NCBI GenBank assembly: GCA_949825065.1
Contig: OX463859.1
Location: forward strand, 15,953,220-16,017,219
Reading direction: 5' to 3'
Length of the DNA: 64,000 nt
From: Odontocerum albicorne
Taxonomy: Eukaryota > Arthropoda > Insecta > Trichoptera > Odontoceridae
This document shows, in pieces, positions 1 to 8,970 of this stretch. Under the pieces are notes generated by a model, which saw nothing but the letters and a program-made list of their open reading frames with translations, did no database searches and was not told where the DNA came from. The number at the start of each line of letters is the position of its first letter. Within the stretch, counting starts at the first letter, position 1. Made by a program: the position numbers and the translations under genes.

Positions 1-370
1 ATGCATTTTTATACACATACATAAACACATATATTCAAAGTCACTTAAATACGTTGTTGAGTGCTTTTTTAATGCCCCCAATATTAAAATATTTTTTTTT
101 TGCTTTTGGTAATGTCATATGAAATATGTCGATATCCGAACCAGTCCCGTTCGAAAGAGTTAAGGCCCTTCCACCAGGCATATCAGTTGGAAGATCCGCT
201 CTTGCGTATGTGATTGAGAACAGTTCTTGCTGGCGCAGTCTAATGTAATTGTTAGGAACATTTAACACTGATCTTTCTAGTAATGCTGGACAACTCACAG
301 CTTCTCGAACGAGTCTGACAACGTATGCCAGGAGACGCAGATCTCTTCTTACACTAATGGAGTTATTATT
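1..370 (-). mobile_element. LINE-F copy 1: C-terminal end and 3' region of a non-LTR retrotransposon
   Basis: The minus strand carries an open frame (stop near 41, readable back to about 355) that looks like the extreme C-terminus of a non-LTR polyprotein: a CPALLER segment, an RLRQQELF segment and a terminal SDIDIFHMTLPK motif. A second copy at 37027-37470 gives the same peptide with substitutions (SDIDIFHIT), and the DNA between the motifs is also alike. The element runs off the left edge, so its 3' end is not seen here. Resemblance to Jockey/R1-like C-termini is from memory of the family. No RT or endonuclease domain remains. Confidence 0.6.
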
Positions 371-519
371 TCAATATTTAGTGTTTGAAATCTTCACAAA
401 TGTAGACCTTCTTTTATTAAATAAGAACTTTCATGTCTTTTCATCTGTCATAAATTTCAGACAAACATCACGTTATTTCTCCGTTGGAGTAGATAGTGTA
501 TGAAAAAAGCAATAAACTC

Positions 520-950
520 TCATATCATGACATAGATCCTTTGTCACTTCCACAACCTTTCATATTCTCTTTAAGTTTCTCTTACTCGTTACTTTTAATT
601 CACTTAATTCAACCATACTGTTTCTTTCTTACTCTAGCACGACTATGCAGGCTTTGTAAATTTGTTTAGTCAGTGTTCGTCACCCATTCATTCGACATGT
701 CCAAACGACATCAACGTGCTTTTTTACCTTACTTAACACATCAGTTTTAAGTTCACATTCATCCTTAATAATTACATAATTTATTTGAAGTCATACATCG
801 CTACACGACAAATTCTTTTCAGGATACATATTTTATTTACACCACATATCTCATATCCATGTTTTATCCCCATAAATCAATGTTTACATTGATATGCTGA
901 TGTGAAGCATGCTTTTGGCTAATACTGATGTACCGTGGTATGAGCATTTG
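520..950 (-). mobile_element. RTE-2 fragment (degenerate)
   Basis: The plus strand aligns by eye with the antisense of other RTE-2 copies (42075-42500, 55615-56030): a shared CATGTCCAAACSAYMTCA block, then CGTGCTTTTTTACC and a CATCAGTTTTAAGTTCA block. In better copies these encode the LRWFGHVE and KPDGLSK parts of the retrotransposon C-terminus. Here the frame is destroyed. Confidence 0.65.
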
Positions 951-1906
951 TTTTATGTTTTTCCATCTTTTGTCAGGTCACATTTTTCAATATTTGTCCG
1001 GCCATTTCTTTTAGACAACTTAATTGGCTGTAATTTGTTAAGTTCAAATTGGAATACAAAGTGTTAATAATGCCTTGACTTTGAAAAGTATACCTATACC
1101 TTTTATTGGTTAAATAAAACGATACATTAAACACTGCTTTTTATTTTTCGCTAAACAGTATTAACTCAAAAAAATAAGAAATCATTCTTGATTTAATCCT
1201 AAATAACGAAATTCGCCGTTAATGTCATGGAACAATATCGTCTTTCGCTTTGGCAATAATCTATTTGTTAAACTTAAAAAAGCTTTGAATATATCTTACT
1301 TAGGTTTTAACTGTCCCATTAAAAGTCCGTAATTGGCAAACTTTCTTTGTCTAAAGAATTTAAAATCCCAAAGAAGATATTTTTACTTTTATAAAGAGTG
1401 TGACGTCTAAAAAGAAAAACTTAGCTACTTGTAAGTGTGGCTAATTTAACCCTTTAGGACTCGAGCAAAATCATAACAACTGTTGTTTTTGAGGAATTCT
1501 GATTTTTGTATAAGGTTAATTTAAATTGTTTTATCTAAGTTAATATATAGTAAATTTTAATGAATTTTTGTTTATTATAATACTATAGTTTTTAAATTAA
1601 GTATGGTAATTCTACCAACATTCTTCTTTGCGGAGAGCTACATCACGCTCCTTACACATGTACCGAGTTTCACTTCACTTCTTGTGCATAGCACATACCT
1701 CTTAAGTTCTGCATGGTTTTGTTGTCAGTTGATGAAATACATATGAACATATTTTTAGACATGTTTTTGAGAACTTTTCTGGAATATCTTGCAATTTTCT
1801 TACTCTATTGGAACCGAAGGCTGTTGTTGATCTTCAGATTCAGATGTTCAAATCTACAAGATCTGATACTTTACTGCATATTGATGACGTGACGTCAGAA
1901 TTCATG
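951..1906. other. No recognisable feature
   Basis: AT-rich sequence with stops in all frames. I recognise no repeat family or motif. Confidence 0.5.
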
Positions 1907-1921
1907 CATATTTTCTTTGTT

Positions 1922-2134
1922 TATAGTTAAGGCATTAACGTTGTGGAGGTTTAAAGACATTGTAATTTATTTTTATCAAACACTGTTTATTCCACTTTTT
2001 TGTGACGGTATAACCCTACCGGTTTCAAGGCTTTCATCTCATCTACAGGGGAGCGCAAACAAGACTTGAAACCGGTAGGTTTATACTGTCACAAAAAAGT
2101 GGAATAAACAGTGTTTGATAAAAATAAATTACAA
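1922..2134 (-). mobile_element. Inverted-repeat element with hammerhead-like cores, copy 1
   Basis: Two 70-nt arms (1960-2029 and 2065-2134) are inverted repeats with about two mismatches around a 35-nt loop, preceded by a 38-bp unique part starting TATAGTTAAGG. The element is bracketed by a perfect 15-bp direct repeat, CATATTTTCTTTGTT, at 1907-1921 and 2135-2149, read as a target-site duplication. Copy 2 lies at 48129-48380 in the other orientation. The arms contain GAAACCGGTA, and the minus strand has a CTG..GATGA-like block upstream. This layout suggests a Penelope-like terminal repeat relic or a SINE-like derivative. The class is inferred. Confidence 0.7.
2005..2052 (-). ncRNA. Degenerate hammerhead-ribozyme-like motif
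   Basis: On the minus strand the order is CTCCC, a CTG-TA-GATGA block (2 extra bases in the CUGAUGA core), a short AU-rich hairpin, then TTGAAACCGGTAGGG. The CCC before the core can pair with the GGG after the predicted cleavage site, as in a type I hammerhead. The broken core means it is probably inactive. Confidence 0.3.
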
Positions 2135-2413
2135 CATATTTTCTTTGTTCAGGATATTGTCCATGCTAAAAATCCGGACTATCGTTTAAATGTTGAATTC
2201 TTTAAAAAAATAATGACTAAATTCTATAAATATGTTAATCTTAGAAGATGTATTGATTACGTGAAAATACGGAACCGAGATTCAACGCAAATCTAGTTGA
2301 TCACGTTTAAAATACGTGATCGGGATTGAAAGTGTTAATCGTTTAAAATATATAAAAGGTTTTTAAAGTAAACACTTAACAGTACCCTAATATTATTGAA
2401 CTTTTGACGCTTG

Positions 2414-2500
2414 ATTTCCGTGGCCTTGTTGGTGAGACGTTTAATTTCTATGTTGGGGTGATCGCTTCGACTCCCGATCGTACATTAAAATAATATTAGT
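2414..2500 (+). mobile_element. SINE-1 fragment (tRNA-like head)
   Basis: Sequence CGTGGCCTTGTTGGTGAGACG matches the A-box region of the other SINE-1 copies and is followed by a B-box-like CTTCGACTCCCGATCG. Only the head is present; the 3' tail is missing. Confidence 0.6.
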
Positions 2501-2717
2501 CTTGTAAAAGAGTTTGTAAAGTAACAATATTCACACATTTTGTGTGTGTTGTTACGTCTTCACGATTGATAGTATTGCTAATTCACATGATAAAAAACAA
2601 CGACTACAGGGCCGATTTCTGTGGGTGTAAACACGAAAGATCGATTAATGCGTCTGAAGAAATTGGTAACTCTCGGTCAAGGTCTTCAATTCTATTATAT
2701 TTATGAACAGTTTCCTT

Positions 2718-2823
2718 GTATACATAATAATTTGGTGGGCTTATTGCCATTCTTATTGCCAAACAGAATAATGCTATACATGGCTTAAGTGAAAACCAAA
2801 CATGAACCCTTTTTAAAAAAAAT
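2718..2823 (-). mobile_element. SINE-1 fragment (3' tail and body)
   Basis: The plus strand reads TTTGGTGGGCTTATTGCCA, the complement of the SINE-1/LINE-A tail, then GGCTTAAGTGAAAACCAAAC and an A-run, the body of SINE-1. The tRNA-like head is lost. Confidence 0.6.
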
Positions 2824-2913
2824 CGTATACTAACGGGGATCATGCCCACACCCCCTATGCTGAAAAAATGTATACTAACGGGAATCATGCCCACACTCCC
2901 CATGCTGAAAAAC
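2824..2913. repeat. 45-bp tandem repeat, two units
   Basis: TATACTAACGGGRATCATGC followed by CCACAC and ATGCTGAAAAA occurs twice, 45 bp apart, with few differences. It directly abuts the SINE-1 fragment. It also explains the internally repeated GMIPVSI peptide in a minus-strand open frame here, which I do not regard as a gene. Confidence 0.85.
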
Positions 2914-3349
2914 AACGTCTTATCAAGTGAACCAATGAGGTCTGAATCACGGCTACGTTGAAGGGTACATTACGAATTAATCAACAGTGTTTATGACCTC
3001 ATTTTTTAATTTAATCAAATCACGTAGTGGAAAAGCATTTCATGTGCAATAACCTTTTCTTTATTTTTGAATATCACTTTATGCCCATAAATCAGTGAAC
3101 GATTCTTTGTATAATGAATGTTTCTAATTTATATGGTCTGTTATGGGGAAATATGATTATGGTTCGATTTATTAAGCTTATGACTGTTCTACGTATATAT
3201 TTAATTTTTGTGAAAACTTATGGCCTAAGAATGGGCATGTGCCTAGTAAGGCAGATAAATGTTTTCTGAATTTCATTATAAAAATTAAAAAGTGAGAATC
3301 AATTTGAAAAAAATAAAATAATTAAATGTATTTACTCTTATTTATTTAA
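2914..3349. other. No recognisable feature
   Basis: AT-rich DNA without a repeat family I can name. Confidence 0.5.
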
Positions 3350-4115
3350 CATTTCATTGTTAAACAATCTGGTTGAGTTATTGCCCGGTGATAATCTCTT
3401 CTAACCAATAAGGTTTGGTTGACTTCCAATATTGTACTGTATACGAAGAAAGTGTTATAATGACCATTATATGACGCCGAAAAAAACTAAAGTTAATAAA
3501 GGTAGTTAAATGGTCGCTAAATAAACTCAAATATTTATTCACCCTTACGAAATTCATGCACAATATACATACTAAAAATAACCGTGAGATATCATCAATT
3601 AAAGGAAAAGGAAGGGATATGGGAGAGAAAACAGAAATCAATCAATCAATCAACAATGGCTCTACAACCCAGGTCGGGTCTTGGCCTCCTTTAAAGCACG
3701 CCTCCATGACTGGCGGTCCTGTGCTGCTGTTCGCCAGTTCTGGATGCCAATGAGCTGCGCATCCCTATTGACACCATCCAGCCATCGAAGCTTCGGCCTT
3801 CCTGGCTTTCTTCGACCCCCCGGTGTGCCATTCAAGAGCCTTCTCGGAATGTCTTCCTCACTCATTCGCTGCACGTGTCCAGCCCACCTGAGTCTCCCAA
3901 TTAAAATCTCTTGTGTTATGGTAGGGTCTCCATACAGACCGTACAGCTCCTGATTATACCTGATATGCCATTCTCCGTTATTGCAAATGGGGCCATATAT
4001 TTTGCGCAGAATCTTCCTCTCAAATGTCCCTAGAGCCCTCATGTCCACTCTACTTAGAGTCCAACAATAAATAAAATAAAACAGAAATCAGGAACGTTAT
4101 ATTACTGACTTGAAA
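3350..4115 (-). mobile_element. LINE-A copy 1, split by RTE-1
   Basis: LINE-A 3' part at 3350-3640 (tail AATCTGG..GTTATTGCCCGG, then a block matching the other copies around GAGATATCATCAATTAAAGG) resumes at 4091-4115 (TTATATTACTGACTTG). Between lies an RTE-1 copy flanked by a 13-bp duplication of LINE-A sequence. A further piece of about 70 bp (3408-3480) is not in other copies. Minus-strand frames still show PFPLIDDIS as in the copies at 17.7 and 22.7 kb. Confidence 0.8.
3641..4077 (-). mobile_element. RTE-1 copy 1, 5'-truncated, with target-site duplication
   Basis: An insertion inside LINE-A. A 13-bp repeat AAAACAGAAATCA flanks it at 3628-3640 and 4078-4090. On the minus strand an open frame ends at 3662 and covers about 129 codons: MDMRALGTFERKILRKIYGP, then RLRWAGHVQRM, GRRKPGRPKLRWLDGV and RTAAQDRQSWRRALKEA. 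This is the C-terminal tail typical of RTE-type endonuclease/reverse transcriptase proteins; endonuclease and RT domains are absent through 5' truncation. Only about 8 nt separate the stop from a (TTGA)n tail, so the 3'UTR is minimal. The open frame suggests a fairly recent insertion. Confidence 0.85.
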
Positions 4116-4850
4116 TTAGGAGGAGCTTGTTTTGTATAAAGTAAGAGCTTGAAAAATATATTTACAAGAAGTTCAACCCTGAATTATATTCAAACTGGAA
4201 AGGTGTCCAAAATGTAAATGGTAAAAGTAGTTGCAACGAGGCCAAACGTTTAAAATGGCAGTAGACAAACAGACCGCAGTCTCTCGCTGAGAAGTTAAAA
4301 CTACAGTATCTTGGAAAGAAAACTTTCACCCGAGTCGCGTTCGATGGAAAACGTCTTATTTCCATAAACATATGGAGCCAACTCCACTTCAATCTCTTCT
4401 TCTCAGGTTAGATGTGATTCAATATTGTACGTGAACAGAAAACTGTGAGAGATAATTCTTCTGTTCTCGTACACGTTTAGCCCGTTTGAACGTATGATGT
4501 GAGGAATTGAATTTACATATTGTTTGTACACATTGTGGCATCTCCAGACATTGTTATATATTTGCTGACCGAGAAGCACGTTCCTCTCTCAGTTTGTGCT
4601 CTGATTATTAGTTTATCTGGATTTATTGTGCAAGACTTGAATACTATCAGATGATGAGAAATTCAGGTGGAATGGTTTGCCTCTAAATATAAGAGATATG
4701 AGATACATGTGCAGCTAAAGGAAGTATTTGAAGACAATTCTTTTTGGGATGTTTTATCAAAATGTATGAATATATTTGAATACTATACAAGTACGTTTGC
4801 ATTACACCTCAATTTAAACCCAAATGTGTTATTATCACATATCCTGTCCT
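4116..4850. other. No recognisable feature
   Basis: Low-complexity AT-rich DNA. Open frames of 64-76 codons have no motif I recognise. Confidence 0.45.
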
Positions 4851-5110
4851 GTAGCTCATGACTGAGCATTGTGACTTCCATGATTGCCTCTGATGACTCC
4901 TTTCCATTCATCTCTGCACCTGCATCAGTTGTTAAGGGTAGTCCAGTTGCATCTCTGACTTGGTCAGTACAACGCATTGGGATTCTTCCTCTTATGCGTC
5001 GTCCATCAACGCCTCCAATAACCACCAACCTCTCCAAACTGTCTCCTTGGCCACGGATAATGTGCTCAAAGAATCGGAGAACTCGTTAAAGATATATCGT
5101 CGACAATCTG
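4851..5110 (-). mobile_element. RTE-3 fragment
   Basis: Minus-strand translation gives TDRLSTIYL, a stop, RVLRFFEHIIRGQGDS and LERLVVIGGVDGRRIRGR, the C-terminal basic tail of another RTE family. Downstream noncoding DNA (AGTCATGAGCTACAGG) also matches the plus-strand copy at 44180-44700. At least one in-frame stop makes it dead. Confidence 0.75.
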
Positions 5111-5164
5111 TCAGTGGGTTTGTGTTAATATTTCTAATCTGTCAACAATACTTGGTTCAAATAG

Positions 5165-5240
5165 AGCCTAGTCCGAGTTTAGAGCGCTTTTGAGGAGAGT
5201 CTGATATCTCCGGCGCTATGAACATTGTTATTTTATTATT
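5165..5240 (+). mobile_element. SINE-2 fragment
   Basis: TTGAGGAGAGTCTGATATCTC then CGGCGCTATG matches the GAGAGTCTGCTCTCTAAACGGCGC block of the SINE-2 copies. The head is missing. Confidence 0.5.
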
Positions 5241-5272
5241 TCTATTAGTATCCAAGGATAATTGATCTAGGG

Positions 5273-5448
5273 CAGTGCTTCCCAATTACTTTCATGTAAC
5301 GGCCCCTGAATCTGAAGTAGTTAATTCCCCCCCCCCCCCAAACCTAAAAACTATACTCACATGAAACAATTTAATACTCAGATGAATATTTGTAATATTT
5401 TCGCGACCCCCACGAGAAATCCCGCGGCCCCCAATTTGGGAAGCACTG
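5273..5448. mobile_element. Non-autonomous hAT MITE, 176 bp
   Basis: Perfect 8-bp target duplication ATCTAGGG at 5265-5272 and 5449-5456. Termini are inverted repeats: CAGTGCTTCCCAA at the left and TTGGGAAGCACTG at the right. The 8-bp duplication and CAGTG..CACTG ends are diagnostic of hAT elements. There is no coding capacity. The interior has a run of about 13 C at 5327 and GC-rich arms that can fold. The perfect duplication suggests a fairly young insertion. Confidence 0.95.
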
Positions 5449-5456
5449 ATCTAGGG

Positions 5457-5784
5457 TGTAGGGCTTTGGGTATATCAGGGACCAAATGAATTTATTTTTA
5501 AAGTTTATCCTTCGTTTTTCCTAGCCCTGTTTGCATTAGATTCTTTTTCAATGAACGATTTCAAAATAAATTTTTGGTTTTTATTTTTGCTCGTACTAAG
5601 GATATGGACACTATTTAAAAATTTAAAAAATGAAACTGGTACTGAATACTGATTTTTAAACTTTCATACTAAAAATACTCTTTTTAAAACGTTTTCTTAT
5701 ATAACTATACAATTTATGTAACATGTGTGAAAACATTTAAAATATGATGTATCCAAAAAATATATGTATACAAACCACCAAGCT
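5457..5784. other. No recognisable feature
   Basis: AT-rich DNA; no repeat family recognised. Confidence 0.5.
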
Positions 5785-6130
5785 CCCTGTTGGAGTGGGC
5801 AAAGTGGAAAGTGAACCTTGTTTACCACGAAGTACTTTCTTCGCCTCTTCCACATTCATACATCTGCTAATACAGCTCTTTCTTTTCTCTTACTCTTACT
5901 TTTTGTTATTTTAAAATTTCATTGACTTGGTCCAAACATCCTTTTTCCTCTTACAACATATATCGCATACGTACCATCACTCCATTTTTCCATTGCGATA
6001 AGCAAAGTGGGTATAGTGCCAGACTAACCTATCTCGACACATATATTTCCTCCCTTCGAGATCCATACACGTTCACAACGTACAACGCTACGTGCGGTAG
6101 CTCCGACGATTATCGTACTTCCTACATTTG
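5785..6130 (-). mobile_element. RTE-2 fragment, partly duplicated
   Basis: CCCTGTTGGAGTGGGCAAAG and TTCTTCGCCTCTTCCACATT match the antisense 3' end of RTE-2 at 55.6 kb. A second RTE-2-like start (GTGCCAGACTAACCTATCTC) occurs at about 5990, so two 3' ends lie in series. Confidence 0.6.
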
Positions 6131-6205
6131 ATTGTCATGAGTTTTTTTCATAATTTAAAAAAGGTATACAAAGTTCTTATTTATGGCAAATCTCAAATAA
6201 CGAGT

Positions 6206-6495
6206 TCCATGACCTAGTTTGTAAGATACTTAACTTCCATCTGGAGGTTTCGGGTTCGATTCCCGATAGTACTTAAAATATTAAAAAAATGGTCCCAATC
6301 TGGATAAAAAGTTTGTCAGGGAACAGTACTCACAAGTTCTAGATGCGTGCTAGTGTTGTAGATTTTTCATGTATACAGTAACATTATCGATACGTGCGAT
6401 GATGAACTGCGACTTCCAAGCCTTTCAAGTAGTACTAATTCTGAAGGTTCGATTTAGACAACGTGGCCTCCCGGCGTAGCTTTTCAATATGTCAG
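6206..6495 (+). mobile_element. SINE-1b, best copy
   Basis: The tRNA-like head (GACCTAGTTTGTAAGATAC, B box GGGTTCGATTCCC) resembles SINE-1, as does the CCCAATCTGG junction. The body then differs: AGTACTCACAAGTTC, GATGCGTGCTAGTGTTG and TTCAAGTAGTACTAATTCTG, shared with 32210-32370, 38745-38935 (minus) and 60525-60690. This is either a distinct SINE with the same kind of head or a chimera. Confidence 0.6.
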
Positions 6496-7057
6496 AATCA
6501 CCAACTAAGATGTGTTAAATTGTAAATACAGATAACAAAACAGATAAATAATAAGGCCAGACTATGTTTATTTTTTTCACATCTTTTTCGTCAAGAACAG
6601 CATTGATATTTAACATTAAACAGTTTGATATACGAACAGAGAATTTCGAAGTAAAAGTGTAGTAGAGTTTGAGAAAAGAAAAGAGAGTAGGAGGAAAGGG
6701 AACGAATGGGGGGATGGAGAACGTGAGTTTGTGTGGCAAATGAATGATGGGTACAGCGGGGCTCTGAAGAAATGGGAACACGTAAATATAGGGTGTTTGA
6801 CCCAAGAATAAAGATAAAAAAAATCGGTCTAGTATTTTTGGAATAAAGTAAGAATGTTCAAAATTATATATTTTTTTGTTGGAATGATTTCATTTTGTTT
6901 ATCACGTCACGTTTTTAACATTAAACGACCATGACGATTCAATGTTGACTACACCATAATTCTCCAGATATCCCAGTTCTTTCATTTTCTCTCTTATACT
7001 CGTTTGTTGTGTTTTATAATTTTACTTTTTTAGTACCGACTTATTGCATGACTGAAG
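6496..7057. other. No recognisable feature
   Basis: AT-rich. A 96-codon minus-strand frame (6515-6805) is low complexity with no motif; it is not supported as a gene. Confidence 0.5.
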
Positions 7058-7215
7058 TTGGTGGTTTTCGAATCATCATTATTACCATCACGTCATTATC
7101 CTATTGAGGGTGGACAGAGGGATAACATATCTCCACTTCATTCCGTCCTGGTATACATTTTTCGGTTCTGCCACGTCCATACAGCTCTTCGTCCATATGA
7201 TGTCACGCACCGGAT
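7058..7215 (-). mobile_element. RTE-2-like fragment
   Basis: CATTATCCTATTGAGGGTGG, AACATATCTCCACTT and TGCCACGTCCATACAGCTC correspond to the antisense start seen at 23370-23500 and, more loosely, to the RTE-2 3' ends. Heavily diverged. Confidence 0.4.
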
Positions 7216-7574
7216 ATCACCACCTCACAAGGATCTTTAATTTTTTTAAATGTATTTCCTTTTAACTGGTGATCTTTCAACACTTTTATAAAATTGTTAA
7301 TGAGTTTGCTAAAAATAATTGTGGAAAGAGTTTATTGAGTTCGTTGATTTTGTTAAGATTTTACCTAAACTTTCATTTTATTGTTTAAAAATTTTAAAAC
7401 GTTGTTTAAAACAATAATAGACTAACTAAAATTTCATAAGTACCATTCCGATAAAAATATGAATACCTGAACTCGTATTCTGATGAATAAATAATAACGA
7501 TATTTTTTTAATTAAAAGGCATCTGATTTCCTTCCTCCTCCTTTCGTCTTTCTTACAATTGGATATATTGTATT
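7216..7574. other. No recognisable feature
   Basis: AT-rich DNA without recognised structure. Confidence 0.5.
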
Positions 7575-7690
7575 GTAAAATACTTTTATTGTATATAGTA
7601 CAACCTGGTAGATTTTAATGGGAATCAACCACAAACTCTAAGCTGGAAGACAGGCGTTTTACCAACTAGACCATGGAGGTTATACCCAGT
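7575..7690 (-). mobile_element. SINE-1, internally deleted
   Basis: The plus strand shows the tail start TATAGTACAACCTGGTAGA joined almost directly to the antisense head (GGGAATCAACCACAAACTC, TTTTACCAACTAGACCATGG). The body between them is gone. Confidence 0.7.
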
Positions 7691-7989
7691 GTGCGGTAAT
7701 TCTCTGCCACACCATCCACCCATCTGAACTCTCGACTCTCCTTCGTTCCATCATTTGGACCAAATGAATGATATTTTGAAATAATTCAATACAAAGAGCT
7801 AGATTAATTGTAGGAACTTTATCAGAAAGTATGCGGATGTGGAGCAATTGATACAAGATATGTATATCACGAAAGAATAGTTTGGCGCTTTATCTACTCT
7901 GCCTACAGTGATAAACAATCCGCATGACCATATACTCGTATATGTACGAGTATAATATCAAACCGGTAAATTAATAAAAAAATGCCCTC

Positions 7990-8150
7990 CAATGACCCTT
8001 GTGGCTTAGTTGGTGAAGAACCTTTATTTCAATGCGGAGGTTGTCGTTTCGATTCCCTTTGGAATCCAGAATTCAAAAAAATAATTTCAACCTGGGTTTT
8101 TACTCAAGACCTCTTTAATTTTTTTTCTGGTTGGTCGGAAAATATGTGCC
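7990..8150 (+). mobile_element. SINE-1, nearly complete
   Basis: Head CTTGTGGCTTAGTTGGTGA, B box GTTTCGATTCCC, then GGAATCCAGAATT, an A-run, TTCAACCTGGGTTTTTACTC and TTTTCTGGTTGGTCGGAAA, the start of the tail shared with LINE-A. Ends before the GCCAG terminus. Confidence 0.75.
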
Positions 8151-8499
8151 TCATAGTAATAACTTCGTTAGGTTGAACTGTATATAGCGAAATTGTAATA
8201 CTATATAATTGTAATAATGCAAGAATAAACCGCAAAAACGTTTTTGGCTGATGCTTATTTACCTTGCCTGAACGTTTTTCTATCGTGAAAATGGTTTTGT
8301 AATCAGGGAACCGGAATAACTCTGATTTAGCGGCTCGTTTGGGTCACAAATCACCAGATTATTATTTCTAGCCCCAGGCCACTTTCCTAATGACTTCCCT
8401 TGCCACTCCCGGACCTCGTAGCTTTTGTGATATTGCCGAAAGAATAATTGTGGTCTCTCGTACAATGGTCGTTTACCAAGGAGTGTTATATGAACATGA
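8151..8499. other. No recognisable feature
   Basis: A 61-codon minus-strand frame at 8280-8465 has mixed composition but no recognisable motif. Confidence 0.45.
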
Positions 8500-8600
8500 A
8501 CACTGACGTTTTGAAAAATATTAAATGGACAATTTACAAAGCGCCATTTAGAGAGCAGGCGGCTCTCCTCAAAGGCGCGGCGCTCTCATTCGGTATTCGA
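8500..8600 (-). mobile_element. SINE-2 fragment
   Basis: AAAGCGCCATTTAGAGAGC, AGGCGGCTCTCCTCAAA is the antisense of the SINE-2 hairpin block; GAGAGC/GCTCTC arms are intact. Confidence 0.6.
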
Positions 8601-8659
8601 GCTCACTTTTATTGATAGCTTAAAAATATTAGAAAGAAAAAATATATATAAGGCAAGTG

Positions 8660-8970
8660 TGAGGTTAGGACGGTGGTGGTCACGGCCATTTGGCTAGGTA
8701 CTTTCCCGCATCGTTATATGTTAAGAAAAACATATTTTGTTACACCACTGCAGAAGCCTTACTAAGGGATGACGAACTACAAAGAAACCTTTGTAGATCT
8801 TCCGATCTATGACAGTAACATATTCGGTGTTACTATCACATGTCAACTTAAAGTAAAGTGAAGTGTTCATATATAATCTATAATTCTCAAAAAATCTAAA
8901 TTTTGTAAACATTCTTAGATAATTATTACAGATTATTATGACACTGAAACCTAGATAAAATCTACACAAT
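8660..8970 (+). repeat. Rep-A copy (unclassified dispersed repeat)
   Basis: Begins GTGAGGTTAGGACGGTGGTG, then ACTTTCCCGCATCG, GACGAACTACAAAGAAACC and TTTGTAGATCTTCCGA. The same order of blocks appears at 13781 (minus), 36749, 44765 and 53960 (minus). No terminal repeats or duplications were identified. The 82-codon minus frame inside is not shared between copies in a convincing way. Confidence 0.65.

Noticed and set aside
2604..2915. 103-codon minus-strand frame with repeated GMIPVSI
   Set aside because: Repetition comes from a 45-bp DNA tandem repeat next to a SINE-1 fragment.
3681..3953. 90-codon plus frame
   Set aside because: Shadow of the RTE-1 minus-strand coding frame.
6515..6805. 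96-codon minus frame as a secreted or membrane protein
   Set aside because: Hydrophobicity arises from T-rich DNA; no signal-peptide pattern with a following domain.
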